From positions 1,178,001 through 1,242,000 of the forward strand of contig OZ245887.1 in NCBI GenBank assembly GCA_965229545.1: a stretch of 64,000 bases of DNA, given 5' to 3'. Position 1 is the stretch's first letter. The number at the start of each line of letters is the position of its first letter. The stretch comes from Megaera sp965229545 (GTDB lineage: Bacteria; Pseudomonadota; Alphaproteobacteria; Rickettsiales; Rickettsiaceae). The notes under the pieces were generated by a model. It searched no databases. It was not told where the DNA came from and worked only from the letters and a program-made list of their open reading frames with translations. Shown one piece after another: positions 28,330 to 38,086 of this stretch. The position numbers were made by a program, and so were the translations under genes.

Positions 28330-31300
28330 ATGTCTAAAACAATTTTAAAACCAAAAATAAAAGATGTAACTTCTAGTGCTGACTCAAATACTGAGTATAG
28401 TAAAAAAGAAAAATCTCTTATAAAGGATGAAAAGTTAATAAAAGCTAATGCATTGGGAGATGATCGTAATTTAGCTGAAGACGGTATGAATCCTCAATAT
28501 TGGTATAGTGTAGGGGATGGGTTTCGGTTAGCCTTATGGCTTCGCCAACATTATCTAAATTATGATAATATATCTGTTGCTAACGATGGAGAAGAATATA
28601 CAGCGTTTAGGGAAAATGGTAATAGAATTTTAGTTACTGATCCTTATTACACTGATAATTTTAGTGATTATTTAGGTGATGATGTAGCACGAATAACAGC
28701 AACCGGTAACTTTCGTGCACTAACGCCTTGGATACAAATGCCAACTACTATTATAATACCTTTATTATCAGGATTACATTGGCGAACAATAAAAGTAGAG
28801 ATAAATTACAATAGTAAAACAGCTCATATATTATTTGATGACCCTTACGGTAAGGAGGCATTTCCTGAAACTTTAAAGTTAGCAATAATACCGGGAATAA
28901 AATCAAATATAGAAAAGCTTATTAGAATCCAAATTAAAGATGATAGTTTTAATTTAATAAGCGAAATACTAACAGATGAGAAATCTTGTGACCAACAAGG
29001 TCATGGAGAAAATAGTTGGGATTGCAGACCTATAACCTTTAGTAATATCGAAACTTACATTAAGTGTACTATTGATCAAACTATAACATACTTTATTCCA
29101 GAATATACTGACTCTACGCATAAAGAAATAATATCAAGAGTTAGAGTAAGGGATATAAAACATTATAACGAAGTTAATGGAATAATTATAAATCAAGAAA
29201 GAATAGAAGAAATCAGACAGCATATTGACAAACTAAGCCAAGTCCAAAATCAAAAATTAAAAGAATTAAGCTCTATAAGTTTTTTAGAGCTTAGCGATTT
29301 AGATTTATTGCAAGTTAGTATGATATTTGAAGTATTAGATAATAAAAGGTTATTTGAAGGAAAAGGAAAAACTGGAGAGTACACAAAGAAAGAACTAGAT
29401 TATGCTTATCAAATTGTGTTAGGAGAAATATATACAGATAAATATACCTCCCACAAAAATCCTTCTACTGCAGATAATAAAAAGGAACCAACAGACTATC
29501 TTCACCAAATAAGAGAAAAAGCAAGTAATACTGTATCATACACAGCGCATTTAACAGGAGAAATCGGACACCCTGATGCTAATAGAAAATTATCAAAGGT
29601 AGTAGATCAGGTTCTAAAAGACAAAAAAATAACTACTTTAGAAGTATTTCATACTAAAGTTTACGAACTATTATGGCAAGAACCAGAATTTCAAAAATTA
29701 AAATATATATATAAATTTAAGTGTAAAATTTTTTATATCTCACGTTAAGTTGAAATTGGAGAAAGTGATAATTTATTGTTTTGGCTATTAACTAATGGTG
29801 ATTCAGGTAAGATATTGTCCATTTTAGATCAATATAAATTTAATATAGAAACTATAAAAGACAATAATGATAATAATATTTTGCACATAGCAGCTTTACA
29901 TGGAAACCATTCAGTTATTAGTAAAATTGTTGACTTATATTTTGATGGACTAATTACCCCTCATCAATTTAGAAACCTGATAAATCACCGTAATAATGAT
30001 GGTACTAACCCCTTAGGAATGGCATTTTTAAGTAACTTGCCTCATGAAAAACTTATCAAAGTTACTGAATTATTTGTTCTTAGGTCTTTCTTTGAAGTTA
30101 ATTCTTATCTAAACGACAAGAGAGGTATGGATGTTTTAGCTAATGACTTTTTAAAACAAATAGGAGGATTTAACATCTTACATATGGCTTTAATTGAAAA
30201 ATATCCCAAGATATTAGAGATTTTATATATACGTCATAAAAAAGGGGATGAGAGTGATACGGATTTGTATTATGTTAATTTCAGGTATCCTTCCTTAAAC
30301 CCAGCTTACCATATGAATAGTCCTGAAAAGGTTTTAAAAAAAATTATTTTTTCTAAGCCTCCTAAACGAGATGAAAAGACACAATGTGAAATATTACTTA
30401 AAAAATACCAATTAGAACAACTTCAGAAAGAAGAGGAAGAGGATAGTGGTGATTCAGAGGATGAAAACTCAAGTGCTTATATTTGGAAGCATGTATTAAC
30501 AGATATGATGGAAAGCCCAGCTATCACTAAAAATGAAGGAACATATGTTATACCTCTTTTTCATGGAGTACCATTAATGTCTGGCTTGTATACACATAGT
30601 GATAGAAAATATGTTGGAAAGAAGTTAATGTTACTAAACCCTGGCCTTACAGAAAAAACTAAGAGTATAATAAAAAAGCAATTAGGTGATAGTGAGGCCC
30701 CAGCTGATGAGCTAAAAGCATTGCATTCTAGGACTTCAACTGCAAGTGCTGGTATGGAAAACCTAGCCAAGATAGCTAAAGCTGATAATGCTATATTAAA
30801 TAGATTAAGTATAATAGATGATACACTTAAAAGTGGTTTACAAAAGGCTTTTCAACAAAACAACGGAATTTTTAAAGCTCAAGTTGTAAGTTTTGTTAAT
30901 AAATTTTCAAGCGATGTGGCTCATACAGAAGTATGGCAAAACTTAACAACAATAAATAAAGAATTAAATAATGATTTGATAGTAAAATATAGATTTCCTT
31001 TAATCTCTACTAGTAAAACAGCAGATCATGGTGTCAAATATGGGTTTGGTATAAACTTAGAATTACCTAGAGGAGAAGGTAAATTAGAACCATATTATAA
31101 TAAGTATGGTAAACCTCAACATAGGTTGGCAGGATTTTTATATGTTATAAAAGAAAATGCAGAAGGATTTATAAAAAAGCTTAAAACTGCAGAAATTTTT
31201 GATGTATGTTCTTTAGCAGGAATAAATGCGCTATTTCAAAAACAAATTGAAATTGCCTATTTAGGAGGAATAAGTAAAGAAAATATATTAGCAATTATTC

Positions 31301-32248
31301 CACTAATTTATCCAAATTTTTCTAAAGATTTTAATCCATCTTACCATAGTAAGATACTTAGCTTTGCTGAAAAAAGTGCTTATACAAGAGCAAAAACAGC
31401 TTTTTGTAAACCAGAACTAACAGAAGATGGAAGTTTAGTTTTAACTCAAAAAACAAAAACCCATCAAGGACAACCGAATATACTTGGCGCGTGTATTGCT
31501 AATATTTTTACTCACCTTGCTGAAAAGATAACTGTAAAATTTGTGAATGACGTGTTGGTTTCTAAATTACCAAATGAACAAGGTTTTATAGAATATACTT
31601 TAGGTCAAGATTATAGACTTACTAGCAATGATTTTACTTCTCCTAACCATAAAATGCTATCCCAATCTCCAAAAAAAGAGTCCTCCGCCAAAGCCTGTTA
31701 TTGTTAGAAATGATAAGAATTCTAAGTCTAGTGATCACATTTATAGTATAAAAAATATTCAAAAAAAATTGAGTTTTGATAGCATTGTTGTAGAAGAAAA
31801 TGTCAAGTTGGGAATTGAATTACGCAAAGCGGCTTTTCATGGTAATAAAGAATTAGTAGAATCTCTACTTACTCAAATGACTTCTAAAGATATTAGTATA
31901 AGTGGGAAAGAGGGATATACAGCTTTGCATAAAGCATCAGCCAGAGGACATATAGAAATAGTTAAGTTATTAGTTACTAAAATGCTGCCTGAGGCAATTA
32001 ATTCACAAACTACTGAAGGAAAAACTGCTTTAGATCTGGCAACACAGCAAGGATTTGAAGAGATTATTACTCTAATACAAATGAAAATACTTGAAGAGCA
32101 AATGCTGCTAATGCAATTAACACAAGAAAAGCCATTATACCAACCAGAAGTGGAACCAGAACCATTAGTATTATCAGTTTCGACTGATAATACTAATGGT
32201 TTAACAAATCAATTGGAATCTTTAGGTAATATCAATTTAGAATATTAA
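28330..32248 (+). pseudogene. Giant multidomain effector: CE-clan protease, ankyrin repeats and a possible ART-like domain, broken
   Basis: Three pieces join into about 1,305 residues. The N-terminal domain has the CE-clan triad: LSGLHWRTIK (His150), AHILFDDPYG (Asp170) and CDQQGHGENSWDCRPITF (Gln223, Cys232). A TAA at 29746-29748 interrupts the frame; the next part continues in the same frame with ankyrin-like units (NNILHIAALHGNHSVISKIV). Further on, VIPLFHGV, FPLISTSKTADHGVKYGFG and QKQIEIAYLGGISKENI resemble the H/R, STS and Q-x-E blocks of ADP-ribosyltransferase folds. A shift in an A7 tract (31671-31677) leads to a C-terminal ankyrin pair (GYTALHKASARGHIEIVKLL). The architecture points to a secreted host-acting protein. 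Both breaks are single-base events. Confidence 0.7.
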
Positions 32249-32323
32249 TAATCAATTTAGTTTGCAATAAAGTTCTCGACTTGCCAAAGAGCAGATAAAA
32301 GTAAATACTATACCCATTTAACT

Positions 32324-33112
32324 TCAAGATACCTGTTTTAACGCTTGAAAATTATCATTAATTCTATCAACCGTAGATAAAGCGATTTTATCCCACGTAA
32401 TCTCAAAGAAATCCGTAATCGCTTTTTTAAAGTCGACGGAAGTTTGAAAATATCGATTGTTCCTAGAATATTCGTTCATTATCTTCCATAATTTCTCTAT
32501 AGGATTAAGATTGGGGCTATAGGGCGATAAATAATGTAAAACAATATTATATTTCTTAGCAGACTCTTTTGTTTCCTTACTTGTATTATATGATCCTTGA
32601 TCTAAAATAAGATGGATTTTATGAGCTTTTGGGTAATTCCGCCGTAGCTTTTGAAAATGTTTTTCTATAGCCGAGCTATTAATAGATTCATACGAGTCGA
32701 TAGTAACTTTCATGGTCTCTAAGCTAATAGAACCGAATAAATTCATCCTTGCGTTTGATCCCGTAGTTTGAATTAATTTATCCGTACCTTTTTTAATCCA
32801 GCCGTAAGTAATTTTCGTCGCCATTGTCGGGTGAACGCCGTCGCCGAACTCAACCGGTTCATCTTCGGGAATAGTGTTTAGTAAATTTTCGTAGTACTTA
32901 ATAAAGGCGGCTTGTTTTTGAAGATCGGTTTTAGCCGGAGTCCCCTTCGGCATCTTGTAAGAGAAACCTTGTCGATGCAGCCATTTCGTCATACCGGATA
33001 CCGTAAACTGAACATCGTAGAAGCGTCGGATATAAGCACAAATATCGCTGACTTTTGTATAGATTTGCTCCTCTAAATGCCGGATAATAGCCGTTGTTTG
33101 TTGTTCATTCAC
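32324..33112 (-). CDS. IS630-superfamily transposase of a second type, N-terminally truncated
   Basis: 262 residues from a GTG start. The catalytic D, D and E lie in EPVEFGDGVHPTM, IHLILDQGSYNTS and SPNLNPIEKLWKIMN. It is unrelated at close range to the four 1,132-bp copies and resembles the ISRpe1-like group of Rickettsia transposases. The N-terminal HTH domain is missing: upstream the frame continues only as KLKPENGGSESL and then enters unrelated repeat sequence. Its base composition is GC-richer than its neighbours. Probably a dead fragment. Confidence 0.7.
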   Translation of the reverse strand: MNEQQTTAIIRHLEEQIYTKVSDICAYIRRFYDVQFTVSGMTKWLHRQGFSYKMPKGTPAKTDLQKQAAFIKYYENLLNTIPEDEPVEFGDGVHPTMATKITYGWIKKGTDKLIQTTGSNARMNLFGSISLETMKVTIDSYESINSSAIEKHFQKLRRNYPKAHKIHLILDQGSYNTSKETKESAKKYNIVLHYLSPYSPNLNPIEKLWKIMNEYSRNNRYFQTSVDFKKAITDFFEITWDKIALSTVDRINDNFQALKQVS

Positions 33113-33888
33113 GAGACTCTCCGAACCACCGTTTTCTGGTTTTAGTTTTTGGGGGCAATTATATATGATAAGTGATAATTACAATTTTGGAGCAATTAAC
33201 ATACTCTACTTAGGTTATTTTCTAGGTATCTTCTATTTCAAAAATGTTTAATAAAATTCGCACTTCTATTCTAAGAATTATATTCTTATTGGGATTTAGC
33301 AAGGATTCTTTAAAATTTCAAGAATTTAATAGAAACAAAGTTTTTCATTTGTGGAGGAGGTAGAACAGAGTATAAATAAGTAGAAAAAAGATATTAAAAT
33401 TTATCTAAAACATAGGATAACTTATGATCTTAAGGATTTGTTAATTGCCCCCACCGCTGACTGTCTCCTATAGAATTACCTAGAGAAGAGATAGAAGAAT
33501 TGCATCAGATAATAAAAAGTGTACTATATAAATTAGTGATATTATTATTTTACTTAAGATGAGTTTAAAAACTTAAATCATATAAATTATAAGTTTTTTA
33601 GGAAAGTTATTTCTATAGGACTGTATTAGAAATACTAACCAATAACACTAATTTTTAAAGGTCCAAAGCCAGTATTAAATTTATTGGTATAATAATTTTT
33701 TGAATTCTAAGACCTTTATAAAACAAAAAAATCAAGTCTACTTAGCGCCTGATAACTTAGTTATTTGGTACTAAATAGTCTGTAAGTATTAGGATAAAAA
33801 AGAAAGTGACTAATATATAATGTAAAGTATGGTCTAGTAATAATTTAGGTTATATTAATGAATATTATACGAATAAAATAGCCAAATT
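33113..33888. repeat. Repeat-rich region upstream of the biosynthetic cluster
   Basis: GGGGGCAATTA (33151-33161) and its inverse TAATTGCCCCC (33442-33452) bound a segment of about 300 bases. Inside it, 33162 to about 33345 resembles 45728-45915, starting ATATGATAAGTGATAATTAC. After the right boundary a short frame, ELPREEIEELHQIIKSVL, matches the end of the small coiled-coil gene at 46077-46322. So parts of that second locus have been copied or remain here. The rest, 33520-33888, is AT-rich and should hold the promoter of the cluster; TATAAT lies at 33816-33821 with no good -35. Confidence 0.5.
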
Positions 33889-34740
33889 ATGGAATATAGG
33901 TCAATAAAATATTTTACGGCTGTCTATTGGTTTATGTTTGGTATGTTTATTAACGTAGGAAATGATATTATATCAAAATATATAAAACTACATTTTTTTG
34001 AAATTACATTTTTCCGGTTCTTGTTTGCATCTATAGTACTTATACCTATTATTTTTTACAAGGATAGAAAGATTTTATTTTCTAATATATCGATTCACTT
34101 AACAAGAGGAATTATTTTATTTCTTGCTACAACTTCCTGGACATATGGGCTATCTGGTATACATTTAACTGCGGCTACTGCAATAAGTTCTTCTATTCCA
34201 TTAATAATCCTAGTTTTGTCAATTATTTTTTTACAGGAACGAATAGTTTGGCAAAGATGGTTGGCAGTGCTTTTAGGTTTAGCAGGAATTATTATTACTT
34301 TAAATCCCGGTTCAGATGAATTTGATACTAAAATAGTAATATTATTATTGTCAGCACTATTATTTGCGATATTAGATATTATTAATAAAAAAATTGTTTG
34401 TAAAAAATCTATATTAATAATGCTGTTATATTCCTCAGTAGTAGTTACTGCTTTATCTTTTATACCAATGGTAGTTTATTGGATATCACCGTGTTTTTTT
34501 GAATTATTTTTACTTATGATATTAGGTATCAATAGTAACCTGATCTTATTTTGTATACTAAAAGCTTTTCTTCTTGTTGATATTAGTGCGCTAGCTACTT
34601 ATAGATATTTGGAATTATTGATATCATATATAGCATCATATTTGATATTTGATCAATTACCTCAGAGTAGTATCTTATATGGGGGGATTATAATAGTGAG
34701 TTCAATTATATTTATAATAAAATCAGAATATAAGAATTAG
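33889..34740 (+). CDS. EamA/DMT-family transporter
   Basis: 283 residues with about ten hydrophobic segments in two repeats, typical of EamA (DMT superfamily) permeases. It starts MEYRSIKYFTAVYWFMFGMF. The motif FFEITFFRFLFASIVLIPII is the usual family N-terminal repeat, and AVLLGLAGIIITLNPG ends the first half. Members export or import small metabolites such as amino acids, nucleotide sugars or S-adenosylmethionine. The substrate here cannot be read from sequence. It is the first gene of a same-strand run of eight, so export of the cluster's product or import of its precursor is plausible. Confidence 0.8.
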   Translation: MEYRSIKYFTAVYWFMFGMFINVGNDIISKYIKLHFFEITFFRFLFASIVLIPIIFYKDRKILFSNISIHLTRGIILFLATTSWTYGLSGIHLTAATAISSSIPLIILVLSIIFLQERIVWQRWLAVLLGLAGIIITLNPGSDEFDTKIVILLLSALLFAILDIINKKIVCKKSILIMLLYSSVVVTALSFIPMVVYWISPCFFELFLLMILGINSNLILFCILKAFLLVDISALATYRYLELLISYIASYLIFDQLPQSSILYGGIIIVSSIIFIIKSEYKN

Positions 34741-34821
34741 GTTGACTATAAAAACAATCATAAGTAGAAATGTATTATATAATATTTAATTCAAGTTTTA
34801 CTTTGGGAATTGTTAAATTTT

Positions 34822-35784
34822 ATGAATAAAATACTGGTTACGGGCTCTGCGGGCCTAATTGGTAATGCTTTAACACGAAAGTTAAGAAATACCGGTTACG
34901 AGGTAATAGATTGTGATATTAGATTTAAGAATAATCCTTTAAGTTTTTTTTCAGAGGATATTCAACCTATACTTAAAGAATGCAAAGGGATTATTCATTT
35001 AGCAGCAATTTCAAGAGTAATTCATGGGGAACAATACCCGCAACTTTATGAAGAAGTAAATGTTAGTGGTTCGAAAAAGTTTCTGGAATTTTATGAAAAT
35101 CTTTCCCATAAACCATGGCTAATTTATGGTAGTAGCAGGGAAGTATATGGAAATCAGGATAATTTACCTGTTATAGAAGGTGCTGTGTTGAATCCGGTTA
35201 ATACTTATGCAAAAGGAAAAGTTGAGATTGAACACAGGATAAAAAAATTAGAGAAGCAAGGTTTTAATACTGTGATTTTGCGTTTCTCAAATGTTTATGG
35301 AGGTTTACTTGATCATTATGACAGAGTAATACCTGCCTTTTGTATAAATGCCTTAAAGGGTAATACAATAAGAATTGACGGTAAGGAATGTGTATTTGAT
35401 TTTACCTATATAGAGGATGTTGTAGAAGGGATATTATTGGCGGTAGAGAAGCTGATGAGTTTTCAGCAAATTGGGTTACCGGTGCATTTAACAGGTTGTC
35501 GAGGCTGCAATTTAGATGAATTAGTAAGGATTATTATGGACATTACCGGTAGTAAATCTCCAATTGATTACAGACCACCAAGAAATTTTGATGTAAGTTG
35601 TTTTTATGGTGATTTTAGCAATGCACACAAACTACTTGGATGGAAACCAAAACATTCGTTAGAAGAAGGAATAGAAAAATTTATTTCAGATATTCAAAAT
35701 GCAGTTACTGATTGCCCATACAATGTAGAGATGCAAATATATGAAAATATTAAAAGTTATTCATGGTTACCCTCCTTATTATAG
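34822..35784 (+). CDS. NAD-dependent epimerase/dehydratase (SDR family)
   Basis: About 320 residues starting MNKILVTGSAGLIGNALTRK, with the Rossmann GxxGxxG motif. HLAAIS, the catalytic region (YGSSREVYG, Ser/Thr near 113) and YAKGKVEIE (Y-x-x-x-K) match extended SDR sugar-nucleotide epimerases or dehydratases. The C-terminal HLTGCRG and YRPPRNFDV segments also fit. An earlier TTG at 34810 is possible. The end overlaps the next gene by 44 bases, showing translational coupling. It likely alters a nucleotide sugar used by the following glycosyltransferase domain. Confidence 0.85.
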   Translation: MNKILVTGSAGLIGNALTRKLRNTGYEVIDCDIRFKNNPLSFFSEDIQPILKECKGIIHLAAISRVIHGEQYPQLYEEVNVSGSKKFLEFYENLSHKPWLIYGSSREVYGNQDNLPVIEGAVLNPVNTYAKGKVEIEHRIKKLEKQGFNTVILRFSNVYGGLLDHYDRVIPAFCINALKGNTIRIDGKECVFDFTYIEDVVEGILLAVEKLMSFQQIGLPVHLTGCRGCNLDELVRIIMDITGSKSPIDYRPPRNFDVSCFYGDFSNAHKLLGWKPKHSLEEGIEKFISDIQNAVTDCPYNVEMQIYENIKSYSWLPSLL

Positions 35785-38086
35785 CGCAGGCTCAGAGGTT
35801 TATAGCCAAGTTCTGGCCCATGGTTTAGCCGATAATCATGAAATTCAGATTTTTACAAGATATGAGAATAGCTTTTTACCGGATTTTTATTATAGTACAG
35901 TACTTGATTATCTTGATCCTAGAGTCTTACTACATTTAATTAACATTCCATTAACTAAATACCGATATAAATTTATTAATAAAGAGGTAGATGAAAGGTT
36001 TAGAAATGTACTAGAAGAATTTAAGCCGGATTTGGTGCATTTCGGTCACCTTAATCACCTGTCTTTAAGTTTACCTTCTATTACTTCTGAGTTAAAGATT
36101 CCATCAGTTTTTACTTTACATGATTTTTGGCTTATTTGTCCAAGAGGCAGGTTTATTCAACGTAATTCAAAGCAAATATTGGAATTGTGTGATGGTCAGG
36201 AAGATAAAAAGTGTTCCAAACAATGTTATAGCGGATATTTTACCGGTGATAAAGATTTATTGGAATCTGATTTATCTTACTGGGAAAGTTGGATAGCAAG
36301 TAGGATGAAATATACCAGGCAAACTATAAACCATATAGATCATTTTATTGCTCCATCAAAGTTTCTGCTAAAGACATTCATTCAGGATTTTTCTGTTCCA
36401 AAGGAAAAAATCTCATATCTTGATTACGGTTTTAACCGTGATCGTCTTAAAAATAGAAAACGTGTGGTAGAACCTGAATTTGTTTTTGGTTATATAGGTA
36501 CTCACACGCCAGAAAAAGGTATAGATTTATTACTTAAAGCGTTTTCTAAGTTACCAATAAAAACGAAGCTTAGAATCTGGGGAGCACAGAACCAAGAAAC
36601 TAAAGCTCTTAAGTCAATCGCTGATCAGTTCTCGCCAGAAATTAAAAATCAAATAGAATGGATGGGAAGTTATAGAAATGAAAATATAGTTGAAGATGTT
36701 TTTAATAAAGTAGATACAATCGTAGTTCCTTCTATTTGGGGAGAGAATTCACCATTAGTTATACATGAGGCACAACAAGTAAAGGTACCTGTAATAACAT
36801 CTGATTATGCTGGTATGGCTGAGTATGTAAATGATGGTGTAAATGGCCTGTTATTTGAGCATCGTAATTTTATGAGTCTATCGGCAAAAATGAAATTACT
36901 AGCACAGGATACTGTTTTATATAAAAGTCTTGCAAAAAAAGGATATCTTTATTCTGATGATGGACAAATACCTGCAATAGAGTTACACCTTAAAGAAATG
37001 GAAAGGATTTATAGAGAGGTTACAAGATTACGTAATATTTCAGTTGCGTTAAAGCCAGGTCCTTGGAGAATAACATTTGATACTAATCCGGATTATTGTA
37101 ATTATGCTTGTGTCATGTGCGAGTGTTTCTCACCTTATAGTAAAGTTAAGGAAGATAAAAAAGCTAAAAGAATCAAGCCTAAGATCATGCCAATTAAAAC
37201 TATTAGAAAAGTAATTCAAGAAGCAGCCGGTACGCCTTTAAGAGAAATTATCCCCTCTACTATGGGAGAGCCTTTAATGTATAAAAATTTTGATGAAATT
37301 ATCAATTTATGTCATGAATTTGGCTTAAAGCTAAACCTAACTACAAACGGTTCATTTGTGATCAAAGGTGCAAAAAAATGGGCTGAGTTATTAGTACCAA
37401 TTTTATCTGATATTAAGATTTCTTGGAATGGTGCAACCAAAGAAACTCATGAAAAGATTATGATAGGTTCAAAATGGGAAAATGTTACTGAAAATTTAAA
37501 AACTTTTTTAAATGTCCGAGATAACTATTTCAATAATACCGGAAAAACATGTAGCGTAACTCTTCAACTAACATTTCTGGAAACAAATCTTTCTGAAATA
37601 TATGATTTAACTAAAATGGCAATTACACTTGGCATAGATAGAATAAAAGGGCATCATTTATGGGCTCATTTTGAAGAAATAAAACATTTATCAATGAGAA
37701 GAAGTCCGGAGGCAATTAAGAGATGGAATTCCGAAGTAGAAAAAATATATGAATTAAAAGATAAGATGTTGTTACCTAATGGTAAGAAAATAAAATTAGA
37801 AAATTTTACTATACTTAATGTTAATGCTACCGAAGACTTAGCACCGGGAGGAGCATGTCCATTTTTGGGAAAAGAAGCCTGGATAAATCCTGAAGGAAAA
37901 TTTAGCCCTTGTTGTGCTCCTGATGAATTAAGGAAACAACTAGGAAATTTTGGTAATGTTAATGAAACAAAGTTAGAAAAAATATGGCAAGGTACGATGT
38001 ACAAGAACTTGAAGAAAAATTATTTAAATTACAACTTATGCAAAACATGCAATATGAGAAAACCCTTAGTCAATCAAGTAAATTAA
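35741..38086 (+). CDS. Glycosyltransferase (GT4-like) fused to a radical SAM/SPASM enzyme
   Basis: 781 residues. Residues 1 to about 430 form a GT-B glycosyltransferase: MKILKVIHGYPPYYSAGSEV, then YIGTHTPEKGIDLLLKAF and ENSPLVIHEAQQVKVPVITS, the GT4 donor site. Residues about 440-780 form a radical SAM domain with the 4Fe-4S motif CNYACVMC and the TTNGS loop. A SPASM-like C-terminus has ACPFLGKEAWINPEGKFSPC and YNLCKTCNMRKP. SPASM enzymes often modify peptides or sugars. A single chain that attaches a sugar and does radical chemistry is unusual. It starts inside the epimerase gene and its end overlaps the next gene. Confidence 0.85.
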   Translation: MKILKVIHGYPPYYSAGSEVYSQVLAHGLADNHEIQIFTRYENSFLPDFYYSTVLDYLDPRVLLHLINIPLTKYRYKFINKEVDERFRNVLEEFKPDLVHFGHLNHLSLSLPSITSELKIPSVFTLHDFWLICPRGRFIQRNSKQILELCDGQEDKKCSKQCYSGYFTGDKDLLESDLSYWESWIASRMKYTRQTINHIDHFIAPSKFLLKTFIQDFSVPKEKISYLDYGFNRDRLKNRKRVVEPEFVFGYIGTHTPEKGIDLLLKAFSKLPIKTKLRIWGAQNQETKALKSIADQFSPEIKNQIEWMGSYRNENIVEDVFNKVDTIVVPSIWGENSPLVIHEAQQVKVPVITSDYAGMAEYVNDGVNGLLFEHRNFMSLSAKMKLLAQDTVLYKSLAKKGYLYSDDGQIPAIELHLKEMERIYREVTRLRNISVALKPGPWRITFDTNPDYCNYACVMCECFSPYSKVKEDKKAKRIKPKIMPIKTIRKVIQEAAGTPLREIIPSTMGEPLMYKNFDEIINLCHEFGLKLNLTTNGSFVIKGAKKWAELLVPILSDIKISWNGATKETHEKIMIGSKWENVTENLKTFLNVRDNYFNNTGKTCSVTLQLTFLETNLSEIYDLTKMAITLGIDRIKGHHLWAHFEEIKHLSMRRSPEAIKRWNSEVEKIYELKDKMLLPNGKKIKLENFTILNVNATEDLAPGGACPFLGKEAWINPEGKFSPCCAPDELRKQLGNFGNVNETKLEKIWQGTMYKNLKKNYLNYNLCKTCNMRKPLVNQVN

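Noticed and set aside
28330..32248. Calling the CE-clan/ankyrin gene a CidB homologue of a cytoplasmic-incompatibility pair
   Set aside because: No CidA-like partner gene precedes it and no nuclease domain is visible; only the general modular style is shared.
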